64,000 nucleotides of DNA from Bacillota bacterium (lineage in GTDB: Bacteria > Bacillota > Clostridia > Lachnospirales > Lachnospiraceae): the NCBI GenBank assembly GCA_023390555.1, contig JAEWCQ010000007.1, forward strand, positions 103,747 through 167,746, read 5' to 3'. The position numbers were made by a program, and so were the translations under genes. Below, one piece after another: positions 8,766 through 18,003 of the stretch (position 1 is the stretch's first letter; each line of letters opens with the position of its first letter). The notes below the pieces were generated by a model. That model was not told the DNA's origin, did no database searches, and saw only the letters and a list, made by a program, of their open reading frames with translations.

Positions 8766-9740
8766 CTAGCGAGACAGATTCTTACAAATCTGGTACTCAT
8801 ATTCCGGAATGGTCTTTGTCATTGCCAGTGCTTCATCAATATCATAATCTACAAATTCTCCATGCTTGTACGCAACAAGACGGTTGGATTTTCCTTCACA
8901 TAACAAATCTACAGCAAGGCAGCCCATCGTAGATGCATAAACACGATCTTTACAGGTCGGGCTTCCGCCACGCTGCATATGTCCCAGAATGGTTGCTCTG
9001 GTCTCAATGCCTGTTGCAGCTTCGATTCTCTTAGCCATACTGGAAGAATGTCCGATTCCTTCTGCATTGATAATGATATGGTGCTGTTTTCCGCGTTTTC
9101 TGTTCTCGATGATGTTATTAACCAGCTTCTGCTCATCGTAATCGTATTTCTCCGGCAGCAGAATATCTTCCGCTCCGTTTGCAATACCGGTCCATAATGC
9201 AATATAACCGGCCCCGCGTCCCATAACCTCAATGACACTGCAGCGCTCATGAGAAGTAGAAGTATCACGTACTTTGTCAATCGCTTCCATCGCAGTATTC
9301 ACAGCCGTATCAAATCCGATGGTATAATCGGTACAGGAAATATCCAGATCGATGGTTCCAGGTACACCGATGGTATTGATTCCAAGTGCTGCCAGTTTCT
9401 GTGCTCCTTTGAAAGAACCGTCACCGCCAATGACAATAATGCCGTCAATGCCGTGCTTCTTGCAGATCTCAGCACCCTTTGCCTGACCTTCCGGTGTTAC
9501 GAATTCAAGACAGCGAGCCGTCTGTAAAATCGTACCTCCGCGCTGTATGATATCAGATACGTCTTTTGCTTCCATATCAATGATCTCTTCCTGTAGAAGT
9601 CCCGCGTACCCTCTCTTGATTCCTTTTACTTTCTTTCCCTGCGCAATTGCTTCACGTACAACCGCACGAATTGCCGCATTCATTCCCGGTGCATCTCCGC
9701 CGCTTGTAAGCACTCCAATTGTGTTGATCTCTTTTGCCAT
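8766..9740 (-). CDS. pfkA: ATP-dependent 6-phosphofructokinase
   Basis: This is a 324-residue bacterial PFK, the standard length. It has the ATP loop GVLTSGGDAPGMNAAIRAVV, the GGDGSFKGA loop, the substrate and catalytic region GTIDLDISCTDYTIGFDTA (catalytic Asp), and MGRGAGYIALWTGIANGAE. It commits fructose 6-phosphate to glycolysis in the cytoplasm. GGAGGTAGCAGC precedes the ATG. It follows dnaE on the same strand with a 58-base gap and overlaps the methyltransferase frame at its stop. Confidence 0.97.
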   Translation of the reverse strand: MAKEINTIGVLTSGGDAPGMNAAIRAVVREAIAQGKKVKGIKRGYAGLLQEEIIDMEAKDVSDIIQRGGTILQTARCLEFVTPEGQAKGAEICKKHGIDGIIVIGGDGSFKGAQKLAALGINTIGVPGTIDLDISCTDYTIGFDTAVNTAMEAIDKVRDTSTSHERCSVIEVMGRGAGYIALWTGIANGAEDILLPEKYDYDEQKLVNNIIENRKRGKQHHIIINAEGIGHSSSMAKRIEAATGIETRATILGHMQRGGSPTCKDRVYASTMGCLAVDLLCEGKSNRLVAYKHGEFVDYDIDEALAMTKTIPEYEYQICKNLSR

Positions 9741-9798
9741 GCTGCTACCTCCTATATGTATAAGCGCTCTCTTAAAATTTTATCTAATCTATCCTATT

Positions 9799-12700
9799 TT
9801 AATCCCTCGATGTTGATTTTGCAATGCTTTCTATCGACTTTTCTACAACTTTTACATTATTTTTACCAATAAATTCATACAGTATTCCTAATAAATCATC
9901 GGTGATGCCGACACTGCGGCTGTCAGGAAGCTTTTTCATCTGTTTTGCGGCAGCCAGAAAGATGATAACCGCATCTTTTCCGTCATAATCGCGTATTTTC
10001 ACCAGCAGTTCCTTCTCTTTTTCCTCATATGCCTCAAGGCTGTCAAACTGCAGCCACAACTCCCGTTTCGTATCATCAAACGAAATGATTTTTTCACAGA
10101 CGATCTTGCCGTTTCTGTCTTCTTCGACATTGGCACGTCCCCTTACGAAAATCTTTGCATCTGTTTCCAGCAGACTGTGGTAGCGTTCAAAATCCTTCGG
10201 AAACAGGATGACTTCCACAGTTCCGACCAGGTCCTCAACGGTAATAAATGCCATCGCCTTGTTGGTCTTGGTATATTTTATCACCTTATCCGTGATCATT
10301 CCGCCCACAATGACCTTTTCATTATCTTCCACTTTTGTCTTCCCGGTCTCCTCATCCAGTACAAAATCTGCCGTTACCGCAGACGTATTCCGACGGAGTT
10401 TTTCCATATAGTTTTCCAGAGGATGCCCGCTGATATAGACACCGAGAACCTCTTTCTCAAATCCGAGAAGAACCTCTTTCTCATACTCCTCCACATCCGG
10501 AAGACGGATCTCAAAATCTTTTTTCGTATCTTCCGAGGCCAGATCAAACAGCGTCATCTGTCCCGCCATCGAACTTTTCTTCTCCTGGTTGATATTATCG
10601 AGCAATGAACCGTAGATCATCATCTTCTGTCTGCGGCTGCCCTCAAGTCCATCAAGCGCACCTGCCTTTATAAAATTCTCGATGGTCCGTTTGTTCACTT
10701 CTTTTCCGGAAAGCCTCGTGATAAAATCCTTCAGTGTCTTAAACGGCCCGCGTTCCTGCCGCTCTGCAACGATCGCTTCAATCACGGGACGGCCGATGCT
10801 TTTGATTGCAGAAAGTCCATAGCGTATGGAACGGTCGGAAACGGAGAAGCTTCCTGCTCCCTCATTGATGTCGGGCGGCAATATCTGAATTCCCATCTGA
10901 CGGCAGGTATAGATATACTCCGACACTTTTGTTGTATTATCGAGCACGGAAGTCATCAGTGCCGCCATAAATTCCACCGGATAATAATATTTCAGGTAAG
11001 CAGTCTGGTAAGATACCACTGCATAAGCAGCTGCATGGGACTTGTTGAATGCATACTTTGCAAAATCGATCATCTCATCATAAATTTTATTAGCTACCGC
11101 TTCACTGATCCCGTTTGCCACGCACCCCGGCACCTGTTCTTCGGGATTGCCATAGACAAAATTCTTCCGTTCCTTTTCCATCACGGAACCCTTTTTCTTT
11201 GACATTGCCCTGCGCAGCAGATCACTCCTGCCCAATGTGTAACCGGCAAGCTCCCGCACGATCTCCATTACCTGCTCCTGATACACGATACAGCCATAGG
11301 TCGGTGACAGGATCGGTTCCAGCTGCGGACAGTCATAGGTAATCTGACCCATATTATTCTTTCCCTTGATATAGGCCGGTATAAAATCCATTGGGCCCGG
11401 ACGGTACAGGGAAATGCCGGCTATGACATCTTCCAGACTCTGCGGTTTCAGTTCCTTCATGAAGTTCTTCATTCCGGCACTTTCCAGCTGGAATACGCCA
11501 TCTGTCCGGCCGGTTCCAAGTGAATCCAGTACTTTCTTATCATTGTAATCGATATGATCCAGGTCGATCGGCTTCCCCTGGCTCTTTTCCACCATACGTA
11601 CGGCATTCTGAATGACCGTCAGTGTACGCAGTCCGAGGAAATCCATCTTAAGCAGACCCAGCTCTTCAATTGTTGTCATCGTAAACTGTGTTGTAATCGT
11701 TCCGTCCGATGCCCGGGACAACGGGACATATTCCTCCATCGGCTGCTGGCTGATTACGACACCTGCCGCATGCATCGAGGTATGCCGCGGCAGACCTTCC
11801 AGACGCTTTGACATGTCAATCAGCGTCTTTACTGTCTCGTCGGTCTCATACATTGTCCTTAGATCCGGATTCATAACAAGCGCCTTCGCAATGGTAATCC
11901 CAAGTTCATTCGGAATGCTCTTTGCAATATTATCCACAAATGCATACGGAAGATCCATGACTCGTCCGACATCACGGATGACTCCGCGCGCCGCAAGCGT
12001 ACCAAACGTCACAATCTGCGTCACACATTCTTTTCCGTATTTTTCTACGACATAATCAATGACTTCCTGTCTTCTCTCGAAGCAGAAGTCCACATCAATA
12101 TCAGGCATGGAGACACGTTCCGGATTTAAGAAACGCTCGAAAATCAGACCATACTTGATCGGATCGATATTCGTAATACCTGTTGTATAGGAAACAAGAC
12201 TTCCTGCCGCACTTCCCCTTCCCGGTCCTACTATGATATCATGTTCTCTTGCGAAACGAATAAAATCCCAGACAATCAGGAAATAATCCACATATCCCAT
12301 ATTCCGGATAACATCCAGTTCACTTTGCAGTTGTGGCGTAAGTTCTGCGAATGTATCCGGATAACGCTCCTGTAGGCCGTCAAAACACAATTTATTCAGA
12401 TAAGTCCAGGAATCATAGCCCTCCGGCACCTCAAAATGCGGCACTTTCGTATTTCCGAACTCGATCTCCACATGGCAGCGGTCAGCGATCTTTGCCGTAT
12501 TTTCCAGTGCCTGCAGCGCATAGGGAAACAGTGCTTTCATCTCATCTTCTGATTTTACATAATATTGACCGCCTTCGTAGCGCATGCGGTCTTCATCGGA
12601 CAACTTTTTCCCCGTCTGCATGCAGAGCAGAATGTCATGCGGTTCCGCATCCTCCGCATACGTATAGTGGATATCATTGGTTGCAACCAGTTCAATTCCC

Positions 12701-13290
12701 GTGTCCTGACTCAGACGCAGCAGCTGTTGGTTGACCATCTTCTGATCCGGCAGTCCGTGATCCTGCAGCTCCAGGAAAAAATTCCCCTTTCCAAAACAGT
12801 CTTCATATTTAAATGCGATCTGCTTTGCCTCTTCATACATCCCTCGCACCAGGTGCCTCTGCACTTCACCTGCAAGGCATGCACTGAGCGCAATAATCCC
12901 CTCGTGATATTCCTGCAGTACTTCCATATCTACACGCGGCTTATAGTAATAGCCCTCTACAAAACCACGAGATACGATTTTCATCAGATTGCTGTAGCCG
13001 AGGTCATTTTCTGCCAGTAATACCAGATGGTAATAGCGGTCTTCTCCATGAACGGTCTCACGGTCCAATCTGGAACCGGGTGCAACGTAGACCTCACAGC
13101 CAAGTACCGGATTGATGCCGGCCGCTTTTGCAGCCTTATAGAAGTCAATCACTCCGAACATGACACCGTGATCGGTGATCGCCGCCGCGGTCATGCCAAG
13201 TTCTTTGACTCTTGCCACATATTCTTTTATTTTATTCGAACCATCCAGCAGACTGTATTCTGTATGGGTATGTAAATGTGCGAATGCCAT
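9799..13290 (-). CDS. dnaE: DNA polymerase III subunit alpha
   Basis: At 1163 residues this is the DnaE type, not PolC. The PHP domain begins at once with HLHTHTEYSLLDG (5-17) and includes AITDHGVMFG. The C-family polymerase palm has VGPGRGSAAGSLVSY (354-368) and the catalytic triad in PDIDVDF (Asp397, Asp399, Asp401). Then come the fingers, helix-hairpin-helix region and a C-terminal OB fold (KVIVGGMITDKVIKYTKTNKAMAF). In low-GC Gram-positives DnaE extends primers on the lagging strand beside PolC. The start is close to the family start and no other is needed. Confidence 0.97.
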   Translation of the reverse strand: MAFAHLHTHTEYSLLDGSNKIKEYVARVKELGMTAAAITDHGVMFGVIDFYKAAKAAGINPVLGCEVYVAPGSRLDRETVHGEDRYYHLVLLAENDLGYSNLMKIVSRGFVEGYYYKPRVDMEVLQEYHEGIIALSACLAGEVQRHLVRGMYEEAKQIAFKYEDCFGKGNFFLELQDHGLPDQKMVNQQLLRLSQDTGIELVATNDIHYTYAEDAEPHDILLCMQTGKKLSDEDRMRYEGGQYYVKSEDEMKALFPYALQALENTAKIADRCHVEIEFGNTKVPHFEVPEGYDSWTYLNKLCFDGLQERYPDTFAELTPQLQSELDVIRNMGYVDYFLIVWDFIRFAREHDIIVGPGRGSAAGSLVSYTTGITNIDPIKYGLIFERFLNPERVSMPDIDVDFCFERRQEVIDYVVEKYGKECVTQIVTFGTLAARGVIRDVGRVMDLPYAFVDNIAKSIPNELGITIAKALVMNPDLRTMYETDETVKTLIDMSKRLEGLPRHTSMHAAGVVISQQPMEEYVPLSRASDGTITTQFTMTTIEELGLLKMDFLGLRTLTVIQNAVRMVEKSQGKPIDLDHIDYNDKKVLDSLGTGRTDGVFQLESAGMKNFMKELKPQSLEDVIAGISLYRPGPMDFIPAYIKGKNNMGQITYDCPQLEPILSPTYGCIVYQEQVMEIVRELAGYTLGRSDLLRRAMSKKKGSVMEKERKNFVYGNPEEQVPGCVANGISEAVANKIYDEMIDFAKYAFNKSHAAAYAVVSYQTAYLKYYYPVEFMAALMTSVLDNTTKVSEYIYTCRQMGIQILPPDINEGAGSFSVSDRSIRYGLSAIKSIGRPVIEAIVAERQERGPFKTLKDFITRLSGKEVNKRTIENFIKAGALDGLEGSRRQKMMIYGSLLDNINQEKKSSMAGQMTLFDLASEDTKKDFEIRLPDVEEYEKEVLLGFEKEVLGVYISGHPLENYMEKLRRNTSAVTADFVLDEETGKTKVEDNEKVIVGGMITDKVIKYTKTNKAMAFITVEDLVGTVEVILFPKDFERYHSLLETDAKIFVRGRANVEEDRNGKIVCEKIISFDDTKRELWLQFDSLEAYEEKEKELLVKIRDYDGKDAVIIFLAAAKQMKKLPDSRSVGITDDLLGILYEFIGKNNVKVVEKSIESIAKSTSRD

Positions 13291-13398
13291 TGTCTTCCTC
13301 TTTTCTAATTCTATCTTTTGTTAGTCTAACATTTTCCCCCTGATTTTTCAACATTAGGGACTGTTCGAAACGGAATACAAAAGGCAGCCGCCCCATCC

Positions 13399-14358
13399 TT
13401 AAATACTTTGATCACATACGATTCCTTTGATATCCTCCTCGGTAATTTTCTTTTCCGCCACCATCTGATCGGCCTTCGCCTGCAGGATATCCTTTTGCAC
13501 ATCCGTTTTTACAGCGGCTGACGTACTGTGTTCAACTTTCGTTTGATCGGTTTTTCCAGTCTTTTCCTCGGTCTCCTGCTGTTCTTCCTTCCGTTCCTCT
13601 GCCTCTTTTTGGATGTCATCCATCTTTTGATCCTGTGTCTCGACGGCCTGATCCATCATCATACCGACAACCTCTTTACCTGCATCTTCCAAAATCGTCT
13701 GAGCCGCTTTCTCCGCGTCGACCATATCATGCTGTTTTAACCGCGCTTTATGTATTCCACGGATCACCGCATTATCTTCCGCCCGGCTCTTTTTTGCGTC
13801 CTCTATTTTGGAATTAAAATGGTTCTGCTGCTTATATAGTTCCATTGCCTGACTTAGATAATCCGTCCGTCCGTTCGCATCGATCTCCTGCAGGCGATTC
13901 CATTCCTCTTTCGAAAACGGTTCCCCCGGTTTTCCCGAAAACATATCTGCCCTTCGTTTCAGCAGATTCAGATCACTCTCTTCCTCACTGTCAGCCTTGA
14001 CTCCATACTGCTCCATCAGCGCACTTTTTCTGTCCTGAATATCCCGTATCATGTCCTGATTCTCTTTTATTTCACCTTCCAGTTCCCGCACATGATCCTT
14101 GCGCCCTTCCAATTCGTCATCTACCTTTTGTTCGCCGGAAAACACATCCATAATCTGCTTAATTGCCTGTTTGCCAGCCAGCGCCTGTTTTTGTGCGATC
14201 AGATCCTGTGACAGATTCAGATCTCCTCCGTATACCGAATTTCCTGCTTTGTTGTCTCCATCCTTTTGATCTGTCTCTGACGGAAGTGCTTCATTTTGAC
14301 CGAATGTCCCACTTCCCTGTACCGTATTTGTATAACTTATGTTTGAAACCTGTGCCAT
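13399..14358 (-). CDS. Hypothetical coiled-coil protein, cytoplasmic
   Basis: I do not recognise this 319-residue protein. The first 45 residues are polar and look disordered (SNISYTNTVQGSGTFGQ); the rest is almost all helix-forming with strong heptad character and long Glu/Lys/Gln runs, for example KEAEERKEEQQETEEKTGK. There is no signal peptide or membrane segment. It ends with KKITEEDIKGIVCDQSI. Its N-terminus, Ser/Thr-rich with no signal, resembles the starts of the two other orphans at 5654 and 18004. ACCGATAA at 14419-14426 (minus strand) resembles a sigma-D -10 box, but the -35 fit is poor. GAGGGGG precedes the ATG. Confidence 0.7.
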   Translation of the reverse strand: MAQVSNISYTNTVQGSGTFGQNEALPSETDQKDGDNKAGNSVYGGDLNLSQDLIAQKQALAGKQAIKQIMDVFSGEQKVDDELEGRKDHVRELEGEIKENQDMIRDIQDRKSALMEQYGVKADSEEESDLNLLKRRADMFSGKPGEPFSKEEWNRLQEIDANGRTDYLSQAMELYKQQNHFNSKIEDAKKSRAEDNAVIRGIHKARLKQHDMVDAEKAAQTILEDAGKEVVGMMMDQAVETQDQKMDDIQKEAEERKEEQQETEEKTGKTDQTKVEHSTSAAVKTDVQKDILQAKADQMVAEKKITEEDIKGIVCDQSI

Positions 14359-14441
14359 TTCATTATCCCCCTCTGATTTCTATCATAGATTTAGCCGTAA
14401 AATAAATTTCTGATATAGTTATCGGTATTTTACACAAAAAA

Positions 14442-14470
14442 TAAAGAGCATGAGTAACTCTCATGCCCTT
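14442..14470 (-). terminator. Terminator of the amino-acid ABC operon
   Basis: On the minus strand GGGCATGAG and CTCATGCTC pair around a five-base loop and are followed by TTTATTTTTT. It lies directly after the ATP-binding gene. Confidence 0.75.
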
Positions 14471-14474
14471 TTCC

Positions 14475-15221
14475 TTATGATAACACTTTGGATAGAAAAT
14501 CTCGCAATCTTAAATTCTGCGGATTTGCAAAAAATTCCTGAGGTGTGTTTTCTTCCTGTATCTGTCCCTCATTGATAAACATGACGCGGCTTGCAACTTC
14601 TTTTGCAAAACCCATTTCATGGGTTACAACAACCATGGTCATTCCATCCTGTGCAAGTTCCCGCATCAGCTCAAGAACCTCTCCGACCATTTCCGGATCC
14701 AGCGCAGAAGTCGGCTCATCGAAAAGCATGACATCCGGATTCATTGCAAGCGATCTGGCAATGGCAATCCTCTGTTTCTGACCTCCGGACAACATTGCCG
14801 GATAAGCATCTGCCTTCTCCGATAATCCAACACGTGCCAGCAATTCGACTGCCTTTTTTTCAGCTTCTTCTTTTTTCATCAGTCCGGTTCGTACCGGAGC
14901 CAGCATAATGTTTTCTTTGACCGTATAGTTCGGAAAGAGATTAAACTGCTGAAATACCATGCCAATTTTCTGCCGCATATGATTGATGTCAATCGACTTG
15001 TCCGTGATATCGGTTCCCTCAAAGGTAATGACACCGGAAGTCGGCATCTCCAGAAGGTTCAGTGAACGAAGGAATGTGGATTTGCCGCAGCCGGACGGCC
15101 CGATAATGGCAACCACCTCGCCCTGACAGATCTCCGTTGAAATCCCGTTTAATACGATATGATCTCCGAAAGACTTACTCAGTTCCCTGACTTCAATTAA
15201 AACTTGTCCATTAACGCTCAT
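14475..15221 (-). CDS. Polar amino acid ABC transporter, ATP-binding protein
   Basis: This is a 248-residue GlnQ/HisP-type ATPase. Walker A is GPSGCGKST, the Q-loop region MVFQQFNLFPNYTV, the signature LSGGQKQRIAIARSLAM, Walker B VMLFDEPTSALDPE, and the switch His in VVTHEMGFA. It powers import of a polar amino acid with the adjacent permease and lipoprotein. Its start overlaps the permease stop by 11 bases, indicating translational coupling. Substrate is not predictable from the ATPase. Confidence 0.94.
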   Translation of the reverse strand: MSVNGQVLIEVRELSKSFGDHIVLNGISTEICQGEVVAIIGPSGCGKSTFLRSLNLLEMPTSGVITFEGTDITDKSIDINHMRQKIGMVFQQFNLFPNYTVKENIMLAPVRTGLMKKEEAEKKAVELLARVGLSEKADAYPAMLSGGQKQRIAIARSLAMNPDVMLFDEPTSALDPEMVGEVLELMRELAQDGMTMVVVTHEMGFAKEVASRVMFINEGQIQEENTPQEFFANPQNLRLRDFLSKVLS

Positions 15222-15897
15222 TCGTTCTTAACCTCGCTTCCAGTTTACGTACCCCTGCTGTCAGAATCATCACCAGTACCAGATAGATAATTGCCACACC
15301 GATCAGAGGCATAAATGGTGCATAGGTCGAGCTTCGAATAATGTCTCCGCCCCTGGTCAAGTCCATGATACCGATGTATCCACTGATGGAGGTTTCTTTC
15401 AATAAGGTAATAAATTCATTGGCCAGCGCCGGAAGCACATTTTTAAATGCCTGCGGCATAATGATTAGCCGCATGGTCTGACCGTAATTCAATCCCAGAC
15501 TACGTCCGGCCTCAAACTGTCCCTCATCGACCGACATAATACCGGAACGCACAATTTCTGCCACATAAGCAGCGGAATTCAGACCAAATGCAATCGCAGC
15601 AACCAGAATCTTGTTATTCACCGTAACCAGAATGATGTAAAACATAATCAGCAGCTGAAGCATGGAAGGCGTCCCACGTATTACCGTCAGGTAAACACGG
15701 CAGATAGAATTGAGGATATTGAGTCCGCCGCGCTTATCATGTGTTGCGCGTATGGTGGCGATTAAAAAGCCAAGTACAATACCAATCACAACTGCCAGAA
15801 TCGTTATGAGAATCGTATTCCCAAATCCCTTCAGCAGATACATATACCTGTCTTGTTCTATAAAATTCTGTTGGAATTTACTGATGATCGTATCCAA
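15211..15897 (-). CDS. Polar amino acid ABC transporter, permease
   Basis: The 228-residue membrane protein has about five transmembrane segments and the HisM/GlnP family loop: AEIVRSGIMSVDEGQFEAGRS, then LGLNYGQTMRLIIMPQA, which contacts the ATPase. It belongs to the three-gene importer operon between the binding protein and the ATPase. A single permease gene implies a homodimeric channel. Confidence 0.93.
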   Translation of the reverse strand: MDTIISKFQQNFIEQDRYMYLLKGFGNTILITILAVVIGIVLGFLIATIRATHDKRGGLNILNSICRVYLTVIRGTPSMLQLLIMFYIILVTVNNKILVAAIAFGLNSAAYVAEIVRSGIMSVDEGQFEAGRSLGLNYGQTMRLIIMPQAFKNVLPALANEFITLLKETSISGYIGIMDLTRGGDIIRSSTYAPFMPLIGVAIIYLVLVMILTAGVRKLEARLRTNER

Positions 15898-15934
15898 AAT
15901 GTTTCCTCCGTCTGCTGACTATTTCCTCTGATAC

Positions 15935-16771
15935 TTATTTATTACGAACGATAATTACCTGGCGTGCAGTCGTATAAGTATCTGTAAAATCGATGTTCTT
16001 CAATCTGTCTTCGGTAACCGTCATACCTGCAGCACCAAAATCAGCTTTTCCAGACTGAACTGCAGCGATAATGGAATCAAACTCCATATCTTCCACTTTC
16101 AGTTCATAACCAAGTTTGTCGCAGATTGCCTGTGCCAGATCCACGTCGATACCGACAACGTCTCCGCCATCATAGTATTCATATGGCTCGAAAGCTGCAT
16201 TGGTCGCCATAGTGAGCGTTCCGTTGGAACGATCCACATCTGCCGGTGATTCATAAGGAGTTTTCCCCTTTGTATCATCTCCGATGTAGTTTTTAATGAT
16301 ATCATCTAAAGTTCCGTCTTCCTTCAGTTCCGAAATGGCCTGATTGAATTTCTCTGTTAAATCCGCATTATCTTTTGAAATGCAGATTGCGTACTGTTCA
16401 TCTGCGAATGCATCCTTTAAGATCTCAAGATCATCGTTCTTCTCTACAAAAGCCTTTGCCGGCTGTTCGTCAATGATAACGGCATCTGCCTTGCCCTGTT
16501 TTAATGCCTGTACCGCATCTGCTCCCTTGTTGTAACGATCTACAACAGTCTCTGCCGTCTTTGTTCCTTCCGTCGGCTCTTCTGTATTCGCTTCATCCGC
16601 AAAACTGGATGCGTAAATATCTCCGGTTGTTCCAAGCTGAACCGCAATTGTCTTTCCATTCAGATCGTCTGCGGAAAACACCGTATTCTTTGCAACAGAA
16701 CCGCATCCTGCAACAGAAGCAGCCATTATCACAGCAAGTGTTATTGCTGCTGCTCTTTTCATATTTTTCAT
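15935..16771 (-). CDS. Circularly permuted amino-acid substrate-binding lipoprotein (SBP_bac_3 type)
   Basis: A lipoprotein signal ends in VAGC with Cys23. The mature part carries both lobes of a class 3 amino-acid binding protein, but in swapped order. Residues 34-165 are what is normally the second half (DLNGKTIAVQLGTTGD, AVQALKQGKADAVIIDEQPA, QYAICISKDNADL, then LKEDGTLDDIIKNYIGDD). Residues 184-278 are what is normally the first half (LTMATNAAFEPYEYYDG, VGIDVDLAQAICDKLG, IIAAVQSGKADFGAAGMTV, TEDRLKNIDFTDTYTTARQ), ending at VRNK. In GlnH the order is the reverse. Ligand-contact motifs, including Arg256 and Asp101, are all present, so it is probably functional. It is first in the importer operon with a good promoter. 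Confidence 0.92.
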   Translation of the reverse strand: MKNMKRAAAITLAVIMAASVAGCGSVAKNTVFSADDLNGKTIAVQLGTTGDIYASSFADEANTEEPTEGTKTAETVVDRYNKGADAVQALKQGKADAVIIDEQPAKAFVEKNDDLEILKDAFADEQYAICISKDNADLTEKFNQAISELKEDGTLDDIIKNYIGDDTKGKTPYESPADVDRSNGTLTMATNAAFEPYEYYDGGDVVGIDVDLAQAICDKLGYELKVEDMEFDSIIAAVQSGKADFGAAGMTVTEDRLKNIDFTDTYTTARQVIIVRNK

Positions 16772-16827
16772 TTTTTCATCCTCCTAAATATGGCCCTGTT
16801 ATAGGAACCATAACCAATAATGCAAGG

Positions 16828-16856
16828 ATTATAGCACAATTTCGTACAGACCTCAA
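16828..16856 (-). promoter_or_regulatory. Promoter of the amino-acid ABC importer operon
   Basis: On the minus strand TTGAGG and TATAAT are separated by 17 bases, about 57 bases ahead of the binding-protein ATG, which has AGGAGGA upstream. Confidence 0.65.
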
Positions 16857-16892
16857 GAGCTGCTTGTATATTTATACATTTGAATGTACTAT

Positions 16893-16921
16893 TTGCATAT
16901 TACAGTAAGTATTGCTATAAT
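16893..16921 (+). promoter_or_regulatory. Promoter of the CPBP protease gene
   Basis: TTGCAT, 17 bases, TATAAT, about 40 bases upstream of the chosen ATG. It is divergent from the importer promoter. Confidence 0.65.
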
Positions 16922-16962
16922 AGTTACTAGTAAAATTCAGGTATGAACTTATGGAGGTATTC

Positions 16963-17838
16963 ATGAAGAAAGTCGGAAGAGTTTTATTTTGTCTGGTGCC
17001 TTTTTTGCTTGCATTGGGTATTCAGTTCTTAATCAGTATCCCGTTTACCGGGATTGCATTTGGTTATATTTTCCTTCACGCAACCGATAATACAGATTTC
17101 CAGAGTCTCTATCTTGCCCTGACAAATCTGATAACCGGCAGCACATTTAACACCTGGCTGTCCGCCACCTATGGGACTGCCGCTCTGGTTGTATTTGCGA
17201 TCTGGTACCAGAAACGTTTTCATGCCGCAACTTTAAAAACTGCTCCCCGTTATTTTAACCCGATGATTCTCATTTCCATTCCTGCGATAGCAATCGGGCT
17301 GCAGTATGTGACAAACTATGTTGTGTCTTTTACGGCTTTCCTGCGACCGGACTGGCTGGATTCCTATGAGAGTATTTTAAATATGATTGGCATCTCACAT
17401 GTGACACCGATCCTGTTTCTATATTCGGTCATCATTGCCCCGATCTGTGAGGAGCTGATCTTCCGCGGTGTGACTCTGACCTATGCCAAAAAAGAGATGC
17501 CGTTCTGGGCTGCAAATATACTGCAGGCTGTTTTATTCGGTGTGTATCACATGAATCCGCTCCAGGGCATCTATGCATTTTTTATCGGGCTGTTTCTGGG
17601 GTATGTCTGCCACAAGGGCGGCAGCATTTTTCTGTCCATACTCCTGCATGCGGTCTTTAATCTTTGGGGAACGGTGGCACCGGACAATTTTATGTATGGT
17701 ACGGACAAAGCATTTTTCTTCATCTTCTGGCTGGTGCTTGGCCTGATCGTCCTTTATGCCGGTCTGTTCTTCTATAAAAAAGGTGTATTTCTTCGCGATC
17801 ACAGGGTTAATGATTTCAGCAGTTCTTCCGATATGTAA
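16963..17838 (+). CDS. CPBP-family intramembrane metalloprotease
   Basis: This membrane protein of 291 residues has about eight hydrophobic segments. The three CPBP (CAAX protease/Abi) motifs are present: EELIFRG with Glu163, Glu164 and Arg168; FGVYH with His196; and HAVFN with His229 and Asn233. Family members cleave within or near the membrane, and in Gram-positives some are linked to bacteriocin immunity or maturation, but this one is 13 kb from the bacteriocin locus. The first in-frame ATG at 16951 overlaps the ribosome site GGAGG, so the ATG at 16963 is the start. Monocistronic, with its own promoter and terminator. Confidence 0.9.
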   Translation: MKKVGRVLFCLVPFLLALGIQFLISIPFTGIAFGYIFLHATDNTDFQSLYLALTNLITGSTFNTWLSATYGTAALVVFAIWYQKRFHAATLKTAPRYFNPMILISIPAIAIGLQYVTNYVVSFTAFLRPDWLDSYESILNMIGISHVTPILFLYSVIIAPICEELIFRGVTLTYAKKEMPFWAANILQAVLFGVYHMNPLQGIYAFFIGLFLGYVCHKGGSIFLSILLHAVFNLWGTVAPDNFMYGTDKAFFFIFWLVLGLIVLYAGLFFYKKGVFLRDHRVNDFSSSSDM

Positions 17839-17895
17839 TCTGTAGCAGTCTTTTACGGCCAAAAATACTGTTACAAATACATTGAGCGAACCAGG

Positions 17896-17946
17896 GACGG
17901 TAGCATTCGAAAAAAAGGAATTTTTCAGAATACTGCCGTCTTTTTC
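17896..17946 (+). terminator. Terminator after the CPBP protease gene
   Basis: GACGGTAGCATTC pairs, with two imperfect positions, with GAATACTGCCGTC, followed by TTTTT. Confidence 0.65.
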
Positions 17947-18003
17947 TATGTTTATAAGGAAATAATCATATTGAAAAGGGAGCGTTCTCAAGGGGGAAAA
18001 TGA

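Noticed and set aside
16963..17838. CPBP protease as part of the bacteriocin locus
   Set aside because: It is 13 kb away with its own promoter and terminator; only family-level association supports a link.
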